A stretch of 64,000 nt of DNA from assembly GCF_001552135.1 (NCBI RefSeq), contig NZ_BCQP01000025.1:1-64000 (forward strand), written 5' to 3'. The translations under genes and the position numbers were made by a program. The notes below the pieces were generated by a model. The model made no database searches. It had not been told where the DNA came from and saw nothing but the letters and a program-made list of their open reading frames with translations. This DNA comes from Actinomadura chibensis NBRC 106107. Its GTDB lineage: Bacteria; Actinomycetota; Actinomycetes; Streptosporangiales; Streptosporangiaceae. Every line of letters starts with the position of its first letter. Positions within the stretch are counted from its first letter, which is position 1. Shown here in pieces: positions 17,282 through 25,704 of this stretch.

Positions 17282-17390
17282 GTGACCCCCATGTCGAATC
17301 GACGACGCCGTGGCCGCCATACTATTCACAGCGAGCTTGCGGTGAGCCGTGACGTGCGGCGGGGCCGGAAATCCGAGAGGAGTCACCGAC

Positions 17391-17717
17391 GTGACCTACG
17401 TCATCGCGCAGCCCTGCGTGGACCTGCTCGACAAGGCATGCATCGAGGAGTGCCCGGTCGACTGCATCTACGAGGGCAAGCGCATGCTCTACATCCACCC
17501 GGACGAGTGCGTCGACTGCGGTGCGTGCGAGCCGGTCTGCCCCGTGGAGGCGATCTACTACGAGGACGACACGCCTGACCAGTGGAAGGACTTCTACAAG
17601 GCCAACGTGGAGTTCTTCGACGACCTGGGCTCGCCGGGCGGCGCCTCCAAGGTCGGCAAGATCGACAAGGACCACCCGATCGTCGCCGCGCTCCCGCCGC
17701 AGAGCCAGGACGACTGA
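17391..17717 (+). CDS. fdxA: 7Fe ferredoxin FdxA
   Basis: A 108-residue ferredoxin with a 3Fe-4S plus 4Fe-4S arrangement: Cys9, Cys17, Cys21 in the first half and the C-x2-C-x2-C-x3-CP motif (Cys40, 43, 46, 50) in the second. The ~50-residue C-terminal extension is typical of actinobacterial FdxA. It is an electron carrier in the cytosol. The GTG at 17391 follows GAGAGGAG. It is next to dapC, the usual actinobacterial gene order, and has a strong hairpin after it. Confidence 0.97.
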   Translation: MTYVIAQPCVDLLDKACIEECPVDCIYEGKRMLYIHPDECVDCGACEPVCPVEAIYYEDDTPDQWKDFYKANVEFFDDLGSPGGASKVGKIDKDHPIVAALPPQSQDD

Positions 17718-17780
17718 CCGGCGGGCCTCCGGGCCTGGAGCGTCCCACGGGGCGCGTCCGTAGGGCGAAGTGCGTCGAAT

Positions 17781-17815
17781 CCGGGCCGTGGTCTCCGCGT
17801 GGAGCCACGGCCCGG
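17781..17815 (+). terminator. Hairpin terminator after fdxA
   Basis: A perfect 11-bp stem (CCGGGCCGTGG with CCACGGCCCGG) encloses a 13-base loop that can itself pair, 63 bases after the fdxA stop. A short GGGTTT follows. It should end most fdxA transcripts before dapC; an attenuator for dapC is an alternative. Confidence 0.65.
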
Positions 17816-17860
17816 CGGGTTTCTCCGGAAGCCCGGTTCCTGGACGAAAAGGTGAGGTCT

Positions 17861-18946
17861 TTGTTTACGCTGCCGGACTTTCCGTGGGATCGGCTCGCCC
17901 CGTACAAGGAGCGGGCGCTCGCGCACCCGGACGGCATCGTCGACCTCTCGGTCGGGACGCCCGTCGACCCGACGCCCGAGCCGATCCGCGCGGCCCTCGC
18001 CGGGGCCGCCGACGCGCCCGGCTACCCGCAGACCTACGGGACGCCCGCGCTGCGGGAGTCGGTCGCGGGCTGGCTGCGCCGCCGCGCCGGGGTGACCGGC
18101 GCCGACCCGGACGCGGTGCTCCCCGTCATCGGCACGAAGGAACTGGTCGCCCTGCTGCCGACGCTGCTCGGCGCGGGCCCCGGCGACACCGTCGTGTTCC
18201 CCGAGCTGGCCTACCCGACGTACGACGTGGGCGCCCGGCTGTCCGGCGCCACGCCCGTCGCGACCGACGGCCTGCTCTCCCTCGGCCCCGTCTCGCCCAA
18301 GATCGTGTGGGTGAACTCGCCGTCCAACCCGACGGGCAAGGTGCTGCCCGCCGAGCACCTGCGCAAGGTCGTCGCGTGGGCGCGCGGGCGCGGCGCGCTC
18401 GTCGTCAGCGACGAGTGCTACCTGGAGTTCGGCTGGGACGACGAGCGCCCGCCCGTCTCGATCCTGCACCCGGACGTCTGCGAGGGCTCCCACGAGGGCC
18501 TGCTCGCGGTGAACTCGCTGTCCAAGCGGTCGAACATGGCGGGCTACCGCGCCGGGTTCGTCACCGGCGACCTCGCGCTCGTCAAGCGGCTGCTTGAGGT
18601 CCGCAAGCACGCCGGGATGATCGTCCCGGCCCCGGTGCAGGCGGCGATGGCGGTGGCGTTCGCCGACGACGCGCACGTCGACGAGCAGCGCGCCCGGTAC
18701 GCGCGGCGGCGCGCCGTCCTGCGCGAGGCGTTCGAGCGGCACGGGTTCCGCGTCGACCACTCCGAGGCGTCCCTGTACCTGTGGGCCACCCGGGACGAGC
18801 CGTGCTGGGACACCGTCGCCCACCTCGCGTCCCTCGGCGTGCTCGTCGGGCCCGGCGAGTTCTACGGACCGGCCGGGGCGCGGCACGTCCGGATCGCCTT
18901 CACCGCCACGGACGAGCGCGTCGACGCCGCGTCCGCGCGGCTCTGA
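17861..18946 (+). CDS. dapC: Succinyldiaminopimelate transaminase DapC
   Basis: A 361-residue fold-type I PLP aminotransferase. It begins FPWDRLAPYKERA and has DLSVGTPVDPTP, the NSPSNPTGKVL motif and the PLP Schiff-base lysine in NSLSKRSNMAGYR (Lys222), the set seen in actinobacterial DapC. It converts N-succinyl-2-amino-6-ketopimelate to N-succinyl-DAP in lysine and peptidoglycan synthesis. I prefer TTG 17861, which has AGGTGA upstream; GTG 17852 is the alternative. It lies after fdxA, as in other actinomycetes, and the window also carries dapD and dapE. Confidence 0.92.
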   Translation: MFTLPDFPWDRLAPYKERALAHPDGIVDLSVGTPVDPTPEPIRAALAGAADAPGYPQTYGTPALRESVAGWLRRRAGVTGADPDAVLPVIGTKELVALLPTLLGAGPGDTVVFPELAYPTYDVGARLSGATPVATDGLLSLGPVSPKIVWVNSPSNPTGKVLPAEHLRKVVAWARGRGALVVSDECYLEFGWDDERPPVSILHPDVCEGSHEGLLAVNSLSKRSNMAGYRAGFVTGDLALVKRLLEVRKHAGMIVPAPVQAAMAVAFADDAHVDEQRARYARRRAVLREAFERHGFRVDHSEASLYLWATRDEPCWDTVAHLASLGVLVGPGEFYGPAGARHVRIAFTATDERVDAASARL

Positions 18947-19106
18947 CCCGTCCCGGCCGGGCGTCGGTCCGATTTCGGTTCCGTCGTTTTCGCGTGAAAC
19001 CGGTGTGCCTTTTGGTACGTCTGAACGCGGTATGGGCTTAAGAGACCACAGTCGGTAGGATCCGCAGGTCTGTGCCCGTGTCATGGACGATTCGATGGAG
19101 GTGCCC

Positions 19107-19721
19107 GTGGGCGGAACCGCGATCGTGATCCTGCTCGCGCTGATCCTGGTCGCCCTGGTCGTGCTGATCGTCGTCCTGCTGCGGCGCCGTTCGGGACCGG
19201 CGCCGGCCCCGCCCGCTCCGCCCCGCGACCCGTTCGCGGCCGAGGACCAGGCGGCGGGCGACCCGCGGACGCTCAAGGCGGGCGACATGGTCGAGTACCT
19301 CGGCACCCGCTACTTCGTGCGCGGCTCGCTGCGGCTCCGCGAGGGCGGCTTCACCTGGAGCGAGCACCTCCTCGACGCCGACACCACCGAGGGCACGAAG
19401 GTGTGGGTCTCCGTCGAGGAGGACCCCGACCTCGAAGTCGTCTGGTGGACGGAGTACGACATCGGCGACCTCACCCCCGGCGAGCGGACGATCGTCGTCG
19501 AGGGCGTCGAGTACCGCCGCGACGAGCACGGCACCGCCGACTACACGAGCGAGGGGACGACCGGCGTCGGCGTCCAGGGCCGCGTCGAGTACGTCGACTA
19601 CGAGGGCCCGCGCGGGAAGTACCTGTCGTTCGAGCAGTACGGCGGCGGGCAGTGGGAGGCGGGGCTCGGCGAGCGCGTCCCCGCCGGGTCGATGACGATC
19701 TACCCCGGCAGCGGTGGCTGA
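19107..19721 (+). CDS. DUF4178 domain membrane protein
   Basis: A ~204-residue protein with one N-terminal transmembrane helix (IVILLALILVALVVLIVVLLRR), a Pro-rich spacer and a ~140-residue beta-rich domain of DUF4178 type (GDMVEYLGTRYFVRG, EGGFTWSEHLL, WWTEYDI, YLSFEQYGGGQWE). Function unknown. I chose the GTG at 19107 because GGAGG (19097-19101) is five bases upstream; ATG 19083 and ATG 19095 are alternatives. It is the first of five same-direction genes ending with the spermidine synthase-like gene. A -10-like TAGGAT lies at 19056-19061. Confidence 0.85.
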   Translation: MGGTAIVILLALILVALVVLIVVLLRRRSGPAPAPPAPPRDPFAAEDQAAGDPRTLKAGDMVEYLGTRYFVRGSLRLREGGFTWSEHLLDADTTEGTKVWVSVEEDPDLEVVWWTEYDIGDLTPGERTIVVEGVEYRRDEHGTADYTSEGTTGVGVQGRVEYVDYEGPRGKYLSFEQYGGGQWEAGLGERVPAGSMTIYPGSGG

Positions 19722-19723
19722 CG

Positions 19724-20290
19724 TTGCGCGCGACGCTCGACGCCCCCTACGCCGACGCCCGCGCCGACGCGCTGTCGTTCGCGCTCGGCCTGCCGCCGCT
19801 GGACGCCCTCGCCGTGCTGCCGGTCGAGCACGCCGGGCTGACCGTGGAGCTGCGCCTGCTCGGCGCGTCCCACCAGGTCATCGCCGGTCCGCTGAGCGAG
19901 ACGGTGGCGTGCCTGCCGGGCGCCGCCGACCCGCTGCCCGGCCGCGCGAGCACCGACCTGCCCGGCTGGGCCTACGACTTCGCCGCGACGACCGCCGCGC
20001 ACAGCGACGCGACGGCGTTCGGCCGCGCGGTGGAGGCGGTGTGCGCGCGGCTCGACGGCCGCGGCGACGCGCTGACCGGGGACTTCCCCGGCTCCCGGCA
20101 CGCCGTGACGGCGCTCGCGCTGGAGCACCCGCCGGTACGGAGCGCGGGCGCCGCGAAACCCGCGCGCGACCCCGCACGGGACCCCGCGGTGGAGGAGGCC
20201 GGGATCGGCTGGCGGACATGGCACGCCTACCCGCAGACCCGGGAGATCGTGATGACGCGGAGCCGGCTGGTGAGACAACGTGAACAGTAG
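19724..20290 (+). CDS. DUF2617 family protein
   Basis: A 188-residue protein beginning LRATLDAPYADARADALSF, with TVELRLLGASHQV and a C-terminal GIGWRTWHAYPQTREIV, the pattern of DUF2617. No signal peptide or membrane segment. The TTG start is two bases after the DUF4178 stop and has GGTGG upstream. Its end overlaps the DUF4247 start by 11 bases. The gene order DUF4178-DUF2617-DUF4247-DUF350-spermidine synthase is a recurrent actinobacterial run, which suggests a shared envelope-linked role; none is proven. Confidence 0.85.
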   Translation: MRATLDAPYADARADALSFALGLPPLDALAVLPVEHAGLTVELRLLGASHQVIAGPLSETVACLPGAADPLPGRASTDLPGWAYDFAATTAAHSDATAFGRAVEAVCARLDGRGDALTGDFPGSRHAVTALALEHPPVRSAGAAKPARDPARDPAVEEAGIGWRTWHAYPQTREIVMTRSRLVRQREQ

Positions 20291-20714
20291 ACACCGGATG
20301 ATCGGCGGCGCGGCGGCCGCCGCGCTGACCGTCCTGGCGCTCGGCGGCTGCGGCCAATCGCAGTCGTCCTGGATCGCCGACAAGTACACCAGGGCCGGGG
20401 TGGACACCTACCGGTCCCCGAAGTCCCCGCCGATCGTCGCCGGGGAGATCAACCGGAAGTTCAAGTCGATCGACCGGGTGGACGACCTGGCGCTGCGCGG
20501 GTCCGCGGGCGGCATCTTCCTGCGCTACCCGAAGCTCGTCGTCGGTGTCCTGCCGGACGGGACGGGCAGCCGCATCACGGTCGACCGTCCGCGCGGCGGC
20601 TACAACCGCTACTACTCCCACGTCAGCGGACGCTGGGCCAGCCCCGGCACCAACGGCTGGACCAGCGGAGGCGTCGCGTCCTTCCGCGGCGGCGGGCCAG
20701 GGTCGGGCAAATAA
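20280..20714 (+). CDS. DUF4247 lipoprotein
   Basis: A 144-residue lipoprotein with lipobox LTVLALGGCGQ (Cys24). The mature part has SWIADKYTRAG and FLRYPKLVVGVLP, and a Tyr/Gly/Ser-rich C-terminus (YNRYYSHVSGRW), as in DUF4247. Function unknown. The GTG start lies inside the 3' end of the DUF2617 gene, so translation is coupled. The DUF350 gene follows after ten bases. Confidence 0.88.
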   Translation: MNSRHRMIGGAAAAALTVLALGGCGQSQSSWIADKYTRAGVDTYRSPKSPPIVAGEINRKFKSIDRVDDLALRGSAGGIFLRYPKLVVGVLPDGTGSRITVDRPRGGYNRYYSHVSGRWASPGTNGWTSGGVASFRGGGPGSGK

Positions 20715-20724
20715 GGAGCAACGG

Positions 20725-21162
20725 ATGGACGGCCTCTTGGACGAGATCGGCGGCACCCTCGCCTACGGCGCGGTCGGCATCGCGCTGATGGCGCTCGGCT
20801 ACCTGGTGGTGGAGGTGACGACCCCCGGCCGCCTCGGCAAGCAGATCTGGACGGACGGCAACCGCGGCGCGGCGCTGCTCCTGTCGGTGAAGCTCCTCGG
20901 CATCGGCGCGATCGTCACGACGGCGATCGTCACGAGCGACAGCGACCTCGGCGACGGCCTGGTCGACACGGCGGTGTTCGGCGGCATCGGCGTCCTGCTG
21001 ATGGTCGTCGCGTTCTTCCTGCTGGACGTGATCACGCCGGGCAGGCTCGGCGCGACGCTGGTCGACGCGGAGGGGAGCGGGACGCGCATCCACCCGGCGG
21101 GCTGGGTGGTCGCCGCCGCCGACCTCGGCGTCGCCGCGATCGTGGCCGGGGCGGTCTCCTGA
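20725..21162 (+). CDS. DUF350 membrane protein
   Basis: A 145-residue four-helix integral membrane protein built as two related halves, each with a VVEVTTPGRLG or LLDVITPGRLG loop, the DUF350 hallmark. Function unknown, but DUF350 genes are commonly found beside polyamine-aminopropyltransferase-like genes, as here. ATG 20725 with AAGGAG at 20713-20718. Its stop overlaps the probable CTG start of the next gene. Confidence 0.92.
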   Translation: MDGLLDEIGGTLAYGAVGIALMALGYLVVEVTTPGRLGKQIWTDGNRGAALLLSVKLLGIGAIVTTAIVTSDSDLGDGLVDTAVFGGIGVLLMVVAFFLLDVITPGRLGATLVDAEGSGTRIHPAGWVVAAADLGVAAIVAGAVS

Positions 21163-22793
21163 CGGCCCGCCCCGCCCCGCCGGAGACGCCGGAGGCGTCG
21201 GACGTCGCCGAGCCGCCGTCCGGCGCCGCGGAGGGGCACCCGAAGCCGCCCGTCCCGGCGCGGGTCGCGCGGGCGCTGGTCCTCGCGGCCGTGTTCGCCT
21301 GCGCCGCCTGCGGACTCGTGTACGAGCTGGCGCTGGTCGCGCTCGGCAGCTACCTCGTCGGCAACTCCGTCACGCAGGCGTCGATCGTCCTGTCGGTGAT
21401 GGTGTTCGCGATGGGCGTCGGGTCGCTCGCGGCGAAGCCGCTGCAGGGCCGTCCGGTCGTGGCGTTCGCCGTCGTGGAGGGCGCGCTCGCGCTGACCGGC
21501 GGCCTGTCGGTGCTGGCGCTGTACGCGGCGTTCGCGTGGCTCGACCTGTACGTCCCGGCGCTGGTCGTGGTGTCGTTCGCGGTCGGCGCGCTGATCGGCG
21601 CGGAGATCCCGCTGCTGATGACGCTCTTGCAGCGGATCCGCAAGCAGGACGCGGGCAGCGCCGTCGCCGACCTGTTCGCCGCCGACTACGTCGGGGCGCT
21701 GATCGGCGGGCTGGCGTTCCCGTTCCTGCTGCTGCCCGCCTTCGGCCACATCAAGGGCGCGCTGCTGGTCGGCGTCGTGAACGCGGTCGCCGGGATCGCC
21801 GTCGTGTTGTGGCTGTTCCGCCGCCAGATCGGACGGTTCGCGCGGGTCGGGCTCGCCCTCGGAATGGTGGCCGTCCTCGCCGTCCTCGCCGGGACGTACG
21901 CGCTCGCGGACGGTTTCGAGGTGTCGGCGCGCCAGGCCCTCTACGCCGACCCGATCGCCTTCTCCAAGCGCACTAAATACCAGGAGATCGTCATTACGAA
22001 AAGGGTCGCGCTGTCGGGCGGCTCGTCCGACGTGCGGCTCTTCCTGAACGGCGACCTTCAGTTCTCGTCGGCGGATGAATACCGCTATCACGAGTCGCTC
22101 GTCCATCCGCTGATGGCGGGGCCGCACCGCAGGGTCCTGATCCTCGGCGGCGGGGACGGACTGGCCCTGCGCGAAGTGCTGCGCTACAAGGACGTCGAGA
22201 GCGCGACGCTCGTCGAACTCGATCCGGAGATGCTGCACCTCGCCCGGACGTACGCGCCGATCTCGTCCCTCAACCGCCATTCCCTGGACGACCCGCGCGC
22301 GCACGTGAAGGCCGCCGACGCGTTCTCCTGGCTGCGCGGTCTCAACGAGCGGTTCGACGCGGTCATCGTGGACATGCCCGACCCGGACGACGTCTCCACC
22401 GCGAAGCTGTACTCGGTCGAGTTCTACGGAATGGTGAAGCGGATCCTCGCGCCGGACGGCCGGATGGTCGTCCAGTCGGGGTCGCCGTATTTCGCGCCGA
22501 AGTCGTTCTGGAGCATCGAGAAGTCGATCGCCGCCGCCGGTTTCGCCGGGACCCCGTACCACGTCGACGTCCCGAGCTTCGGCGACTGGGGGTACGTCCT
22601 CGCGTCGCCGGGCGGAAAGGCGCCGGATCTGCGACTGGCGCGCGACGTCCCGGATCTCCGCTTCCTGGACGAGTCGCTCCTCCGCGCGTCCACCGTCTTC
22701 CCGAAGGACCGCCGCGAACGCGACGTCGAGGTCAACACGCTCGTCCACCCGCGCCTGGTCGAATACGAGGGCGAAGAATGGCGCGACTCGTAA
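21159..22793 (+). CDS. Membrane-fused spermidine synthase-like aminopropyltransferase
   Basis: A membrane protein with an N-terminal bundle of about seven helices followed by a soluble spermidine-synthase-fold domain (LILGGGDGLALREVL, VELDPEM, DAFSWL and catalytic VDMPDPDD). It would transfer an aminopropyl group or act on a related substrate near the membrane. The first standard start in frame is GTG 21291 (500 residues), but that cuts the first helix. The frame is open from a CTG at 21159, with all-G/C third positions and GGGGCGG upstream, forming CTGA with the DUF350 stop. I therefore annotate from 21159 (544 residues). Confidence 0.85.
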   Translation: MTARPAPPETPEASDVAEPPSGAAEGHPKPPVPARVARALVLAAVFACAACGLVYELALVALGSYLVGNSVTQASIVLSVMVFAMGVGSLAAKPLQGRPVVAFAVVEGALALTGGLSVLALYAAFAWLDLYVPALVVVSFAVGALIGAEIPLLMTLLQRIRKQDAGSAVADLFAADYVGALIGGLAFPFLLLPAFGHIKGALLVGVVNAVAGIAVVLWLFRRQIGRFARVGLALGMVAVLAVLAGTYALADGFEVSARQALYADPIAFSKRTKYQEIVITKRVALSGGSSDVRLFLNGDLQFSSADEYRYHESLVHPLMAGPHRRVLILGGGDGLALREVLRYKDVESATLVELDPEMLHLARTYAPISSLNRHSLDDPRAHVKAADAFSWLRGLNERFDAVIVDMPDPDDVSTAKLYSVEFYGMVKRILAPDGRMVVQSGSPYFAPKSFWSIEKSIAAAGFAGTPYHVDVPSFGDWGYVLASPGGKAPDLRLARDVPDLRFLDESLLRASTVFPKDRRERDVEVNTLVHPRLVEYEGEEWRDS

Positions 22794-22807
22794 CCGGTCG
22801 GGCGTGG

Positions 22808-23509
22808 TCAGTCGGGCACGGACTGCCTGATCGCCTTGTCGACGGCCCGCTGGAACGACGTCACCACCGACTGGATCATCAGCGGTTTGAGCTTCCCCGC
22901 CATTTCCAGCAGCCGCTCCCGCTCCTCGGGTGAGCGTCCGCCCTCCCGGTAGGGCCGGACGACGGTGTCCTGGAAGGCGCCCTGGAGTTCGGCGGCCAGC
23001 GCGGTCGTGTGCCGCTCGACGGCCTCGTGCGAGGCGACGAGCGTGTCCAGGGGGAGCGGCAGCGCGGCCATCTCGGCGCTGACGCCGAGCAGCGCCGGGC
23101 TGACGACCCGCACCTTCCCTCCGCCGAGATGTTCCACGACGCCGAGGGCCTCCAGGCGTTTGAGCAGGTCGTCGTCCAGATGGCGGCCCGCGCGCCGGTC
23201 CAGTTCGTGCCGGTCGAGGTCCTCGGGACGCTCCGGCGCCCACGGCGACAGCAGCGCCCGCTGCAGCGCCAGGTCCTCGGCGGGCGCGTCGAGCGGGATC
23301 CGCCGCAGGTGCTTCTCGATCGCGGCCAGCGTGAGCCCGAGCGACTGGAGCTCCCGGACGAGCTCCAGCCGCGCCAGGTGGTCCGCGCCGTAGAGGCCCG
23401 TCCGGCCGCGCAGCCGCGGCGGCGGGAGCAGCCCGCGCCCGGCGTAGAACCGGACGGTCCGCACGGTGACCCCGGCGCGCGACGCCAGCTCGTCGACGGT
23501 GAGCTCCAT
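22808..23509 (-). CDS. MerR family transcriptional regulator
   Basis: A 233-residue regulator with an N-terminal winged HTH (TVDELASRAGVTVRTVRFYAGRG), the MerR wing (GLYGADHLARLELVRELQSLG) and a long helical effector region without the metal-binding cysteines of metal-sensing MerRs, so the ligand is probably organic. It is divergent from the acyl-CoA dehydrogenase with 77 bases between, an AT-richer stretch (23521-23557) that probably holds both promoters and its operator. Confidence 0.93.
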   Translation of the reverse strand: MELTVDELASRAGVTVRTVRFYAGRGLLPPPRLRGRTGLYGADHLARLELVRELQSLGLTLAAIEKHLRRIPLDAPAEDLALQRALLSPWAPERPEDLDRHELDRRAGRHLDDDLLKRLEALGVVEHLGGGKVRVVSPALLGVSAEMAALPLPLDTLVASHEAVERHTTALAAELQGAFQDTVVRPYREGGRSPEERERLLEMAGKLKPLMIQSVVTSFQRAVDKAIRQSVPD

Positions 23510-23586
23510 CCCGCCTCCCTCTATATGACAGTCCTAGTGTTACATTAATCCTGTATCAGGAGGCGCTTACCGAGGGAGACCACCGG

Positions 23587-24729
23587 ATGGGACGGGACAT
23601 CTACACCGACGAGCACGAGGCGTTCCGCGACATGGTGCGCTCCTTCATCGAGAAGGAGGCCGCGCCCTTCCACGAGCAGTGGGAGAAGGACGGGATCGTC
23701 TCGCGCGAGGTGTGGCTGGCCGCGGGCCGCGCGGGCCTGCTCGGCATCGACGTCCCCGAGGAGTACGGGGGCGGCGGCAACGACGACTACCGCTACTACG
23801 TGATCTTCAACGAGGAGCTGGCGAAGGCCGGGATCCACGGGCCGGGGTTCGCCGTCCACAACGACATCAACGGCGGCTACCTGCGCCAGCTCTGCACCGA
23901 CGAGCAGAAGTCGCGCTGGTTCCCCGGCTACTGCTCCGGCGAGCTGATCACCGCCATCGCGATGACCGAGCCCGCCGCCGGGTCCGACCTCCAGGGCATC
24001 AAGACCACCGCGGTCAAGGACGGCGACCACTACGTCCTGAACGGCTCCAAGACTTTCATCTCCAACGGCATCCTCGCCGACCTCGTCATCGTCGTCGCGA
24101 AGACCGACCCGTCCGCGGGCTCGAAGGGCGTGAGCCTCCTCGCCGTCGAGCGCGGAATGGACGGCTTCGAACGCGGCCGCAACCTCGACAAGGTCGGCCT
24201 GCACGCCCAGGACACCGCCGAGCTCTTCTTCGACAACGTCCGCGTCCCCGCCTCGAACCTCCTCGGCGAGGAGGGCATGGGCTTCATCTACCTGATGCAG
24301 AACCTGGCCCGCGAACGCCTCTCCATCGGCGCGACCGCGCAGGCCGCCGCCGAGGCCGCGTTCGAGCAGACCCTCGACTACTGCAAGACGCGCGAGGCGT
24401 TCGGCCGTCCGATCGGCAAGTTCCAGCACAACCGCTTCACGCTCGCCGAAATGAAGACCGAGCTGACCGTAGCCCGCGCCTTCACCGACGACTGCATCGT
24501 CAAGGAGAGCGAAGGAACCCTCACCGCCGACGAGGCGGCGATGCTCAAGTGGTGGAACACCGAACTGCTCAAGCGCGTCGTCGACCGCTGCGTCCAGCTC
24601 CACGGCGGCTACGGCTACATGACCGAGTACCCGATCGCCAAGGCCTACCAGGACGTCCGCATCCAGACCATCTTCGGCGGCACCACCGAAATCATGAAGG
24701 AGATCATCGGCCGCTCCCTGGGCGTCTGA
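23587..24729 (+). CDS. Acyl-CoA dehydrogenase
   Basis: A 380-residue flavoprotein with all three acyl-CoA dehydrogenase domains: N-terminal helices, ITAIAMTEPAAGSDLQGI and KTFISNG in the beta domain, and LHGGYGYMTEYPIAKAYQDVR with IFGGTTEI at the end. It oxidises acyl-CoA to enoyl-CoA with FAD and passes electrons to ETF; chain length cannot be read. ATG 23587 with GAGGGAG upstream. Probably controlled by the divergent MerR protein. Its end is 22 bases from the end of the convergent unknown operon. Confidence 0.96.
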   Translation: MGRDIYTDEHEAFRDMVRSFIEKEAAPFHEQWEKDGIVSREVWLAAGRAGLLGIDVPEEYGGGGNDDYRYYVIFNEELAKAGIHGPGFAVHNDINGGYLRQLCTDEQKSRWFPGYCSGELITAIAMTEPAAGSDLQGIKTTAVKDGDHYVLNGSKTFISNGILADLVIVVAKTDPSAGSKGVSLLAVERGMDGFERGRNLDKVGLHAQDTAELFFDNVRVPASNLLGEEGMGFIYLMQNLARERLSIGATAQAAAEAAFEQTLDYCKTREAFGRPIGKFQHNRFTLAEMKTELTVARAFTDDCIVKESEGTLTADEAAMLKWWNTELLKRVVDRCVQLHGGYGYMTEYPIAKAYQDVRIQTIFGGTTEIMKEIIGRSLGV

Positions 24730-24751
24730 CCCCGACCAACGACGGCCGTGC

Positions 24752-25249
24752 TCAGCCCACCGTTTGCCGGGCCTGCTGGGCCGCTAGCAACCACCTGGCG
24801 TAGTCGGCCGACTCCTGAAGGAATTCCTCCAGGGCGGGCCCATCGAGGTCCGCATTGTGGAAGAAGTCCAGCAGCACGAGGAACCCGGCCCTGGCGACGG
24901 CCTCGTCGTCGGCCCCGAACGGCGCGGCGTCCTTGAGGGTCTTGTCTTGAAGGACTTCGCGGATCATGCCCTCCGCGACCCGGGGGTTGATATGCAGCGA
25001 CTCCTCGTCGACGACGACCTTCCGCAACTCCGCGACGTACTTGATGATCTCAGGGACCGAGTAGGTGGGGGAGAACTTCCGCAGCACGGCCACCGCGAAC
25101 GCCGAATAGGACAACAGGTTATGAGCGACGACGTCATTATCTGTGATCGACTCGCCGTAGCCGACAGGCTCCTCAGTATCACCGCAGAGGAACTCGCGGA
25201 GAAGGGCGATGTGCTCGTCTCCTATTTTCACGCCTGACAGCTCGGTCAT
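24752..25249 (-). CDS. Unknown helical protein, paralogue of the neighbouring gene
   Basis: A 165-residue, mostly helical, acidic soluble protein that I do not recognise. Its central part (EIIKYVAELRKVVVDEES then NPRVAEGMIREVL) aligns with the upstream gene (EIIDFVSSVRLRLEEEED then DPNVAEIMIKVAL), as do the start (GDEH) and the end (LEEFLQESADYA versus LDDFLRKARFFA), so the two are tandem duplicates. The ATG overlaps the preceding stop (ATGA). Codon use is less GC-biased than in the flanking genes. Last gene of a three-gene operon. Confidence 0.72.
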   Translation of the reverse strand: MTELSGVKIGDEHIALLREFLCGDTEEPVGYGESITDNDVVAHNLLSYSAFAVAVLRKFSPTYSVPEIIKYVAELRKVVVDEESLHINPRVAEGMIREVLQDKTLKDAAPFGADDEAVARAGFLVLLDFFHNADLDGPALEEFLQESADYARWLLAAQQARQTVG

Positions 25250-25704
25250 GATCGCAGTTCGTCCGCGAAGAACCGTGCCTTCCTGAGGAAGTCGTCGAGC
25301 TCGTCCGAGGTCAGTTGCGCGTCCCCGACCAGCCCGGCCACCAGCAGGATCTGGCTTCTGTAGCCGACGTCGCCGCTGATGTCCTTCCGGGCCTCGACGG
25401 GTAGCTTGCCGAGCGCGACCTTGATCATTATTTCGGCCACGTTCGGGTCGAGCCTGTCCTCCTCCTCTTCGAGTCTCAGCCGCACAGAGCTGACGAAGTC
25501 GATGATTTCGGCGTCGTCAGCCGGTTTTCCGTCCTTGAGGAAGCGGCGCCGCACGGCTTCGAAGAAAGCCCCGGTGACCAGCGCCGTGTAGCCGATATTG
25601 GCCGCCTCCGGATCGAGTCGGTTCAGCAGGCGACGATGCTCGTCGCCCTGGCCGGCGAGTTGAGCGCGTAGCGCGGCCACCTGATCATCGGTGACTACCG
25701 TCAT
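25246..25704 (-). CDS. Unknown helical protein, paralogue of the neighbouring gene
   Basis: A 152-residue helical protein with no known family that I can name. A charged EEEED stretch lies mid-protein before DPNVAEIMIK, and the C-terminus is LDDFLRKARFFADEL. It pairs with its downstream paralogue and overlaps it by four bases. The ATG at 25704 has a near-ideal AAGGAGG four bases upstream; a GTG at 25707 is also in frame. The start lies inside the 3' end of the disordered-protein gene, so all three genes are coupled. Confidence 0.72.
   Translation of the reverse strand: MTVVTDDQVAALRAQLAGQGDEHRRLLNRLDPEAANIGYTALVTGAFFEAVRRRFLKDGKPADDAEIIDFVSSVRLRLEEEEDRLDPNVAEIMIKVALGKLPVEARKDISGDVGYRSQILLVAGLVGDAQLTSDELDDFLRKARFFADELRS

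Noticed and set aside
23510..23586. A defined MerR operator and promoter between the regulator and acyl-CoA dehydrogenase genes
   Set aside because: The AT-rich stretch shows only an imperfect dyad and -35/-10 pairs with wrong spacing, so no site is assigned.
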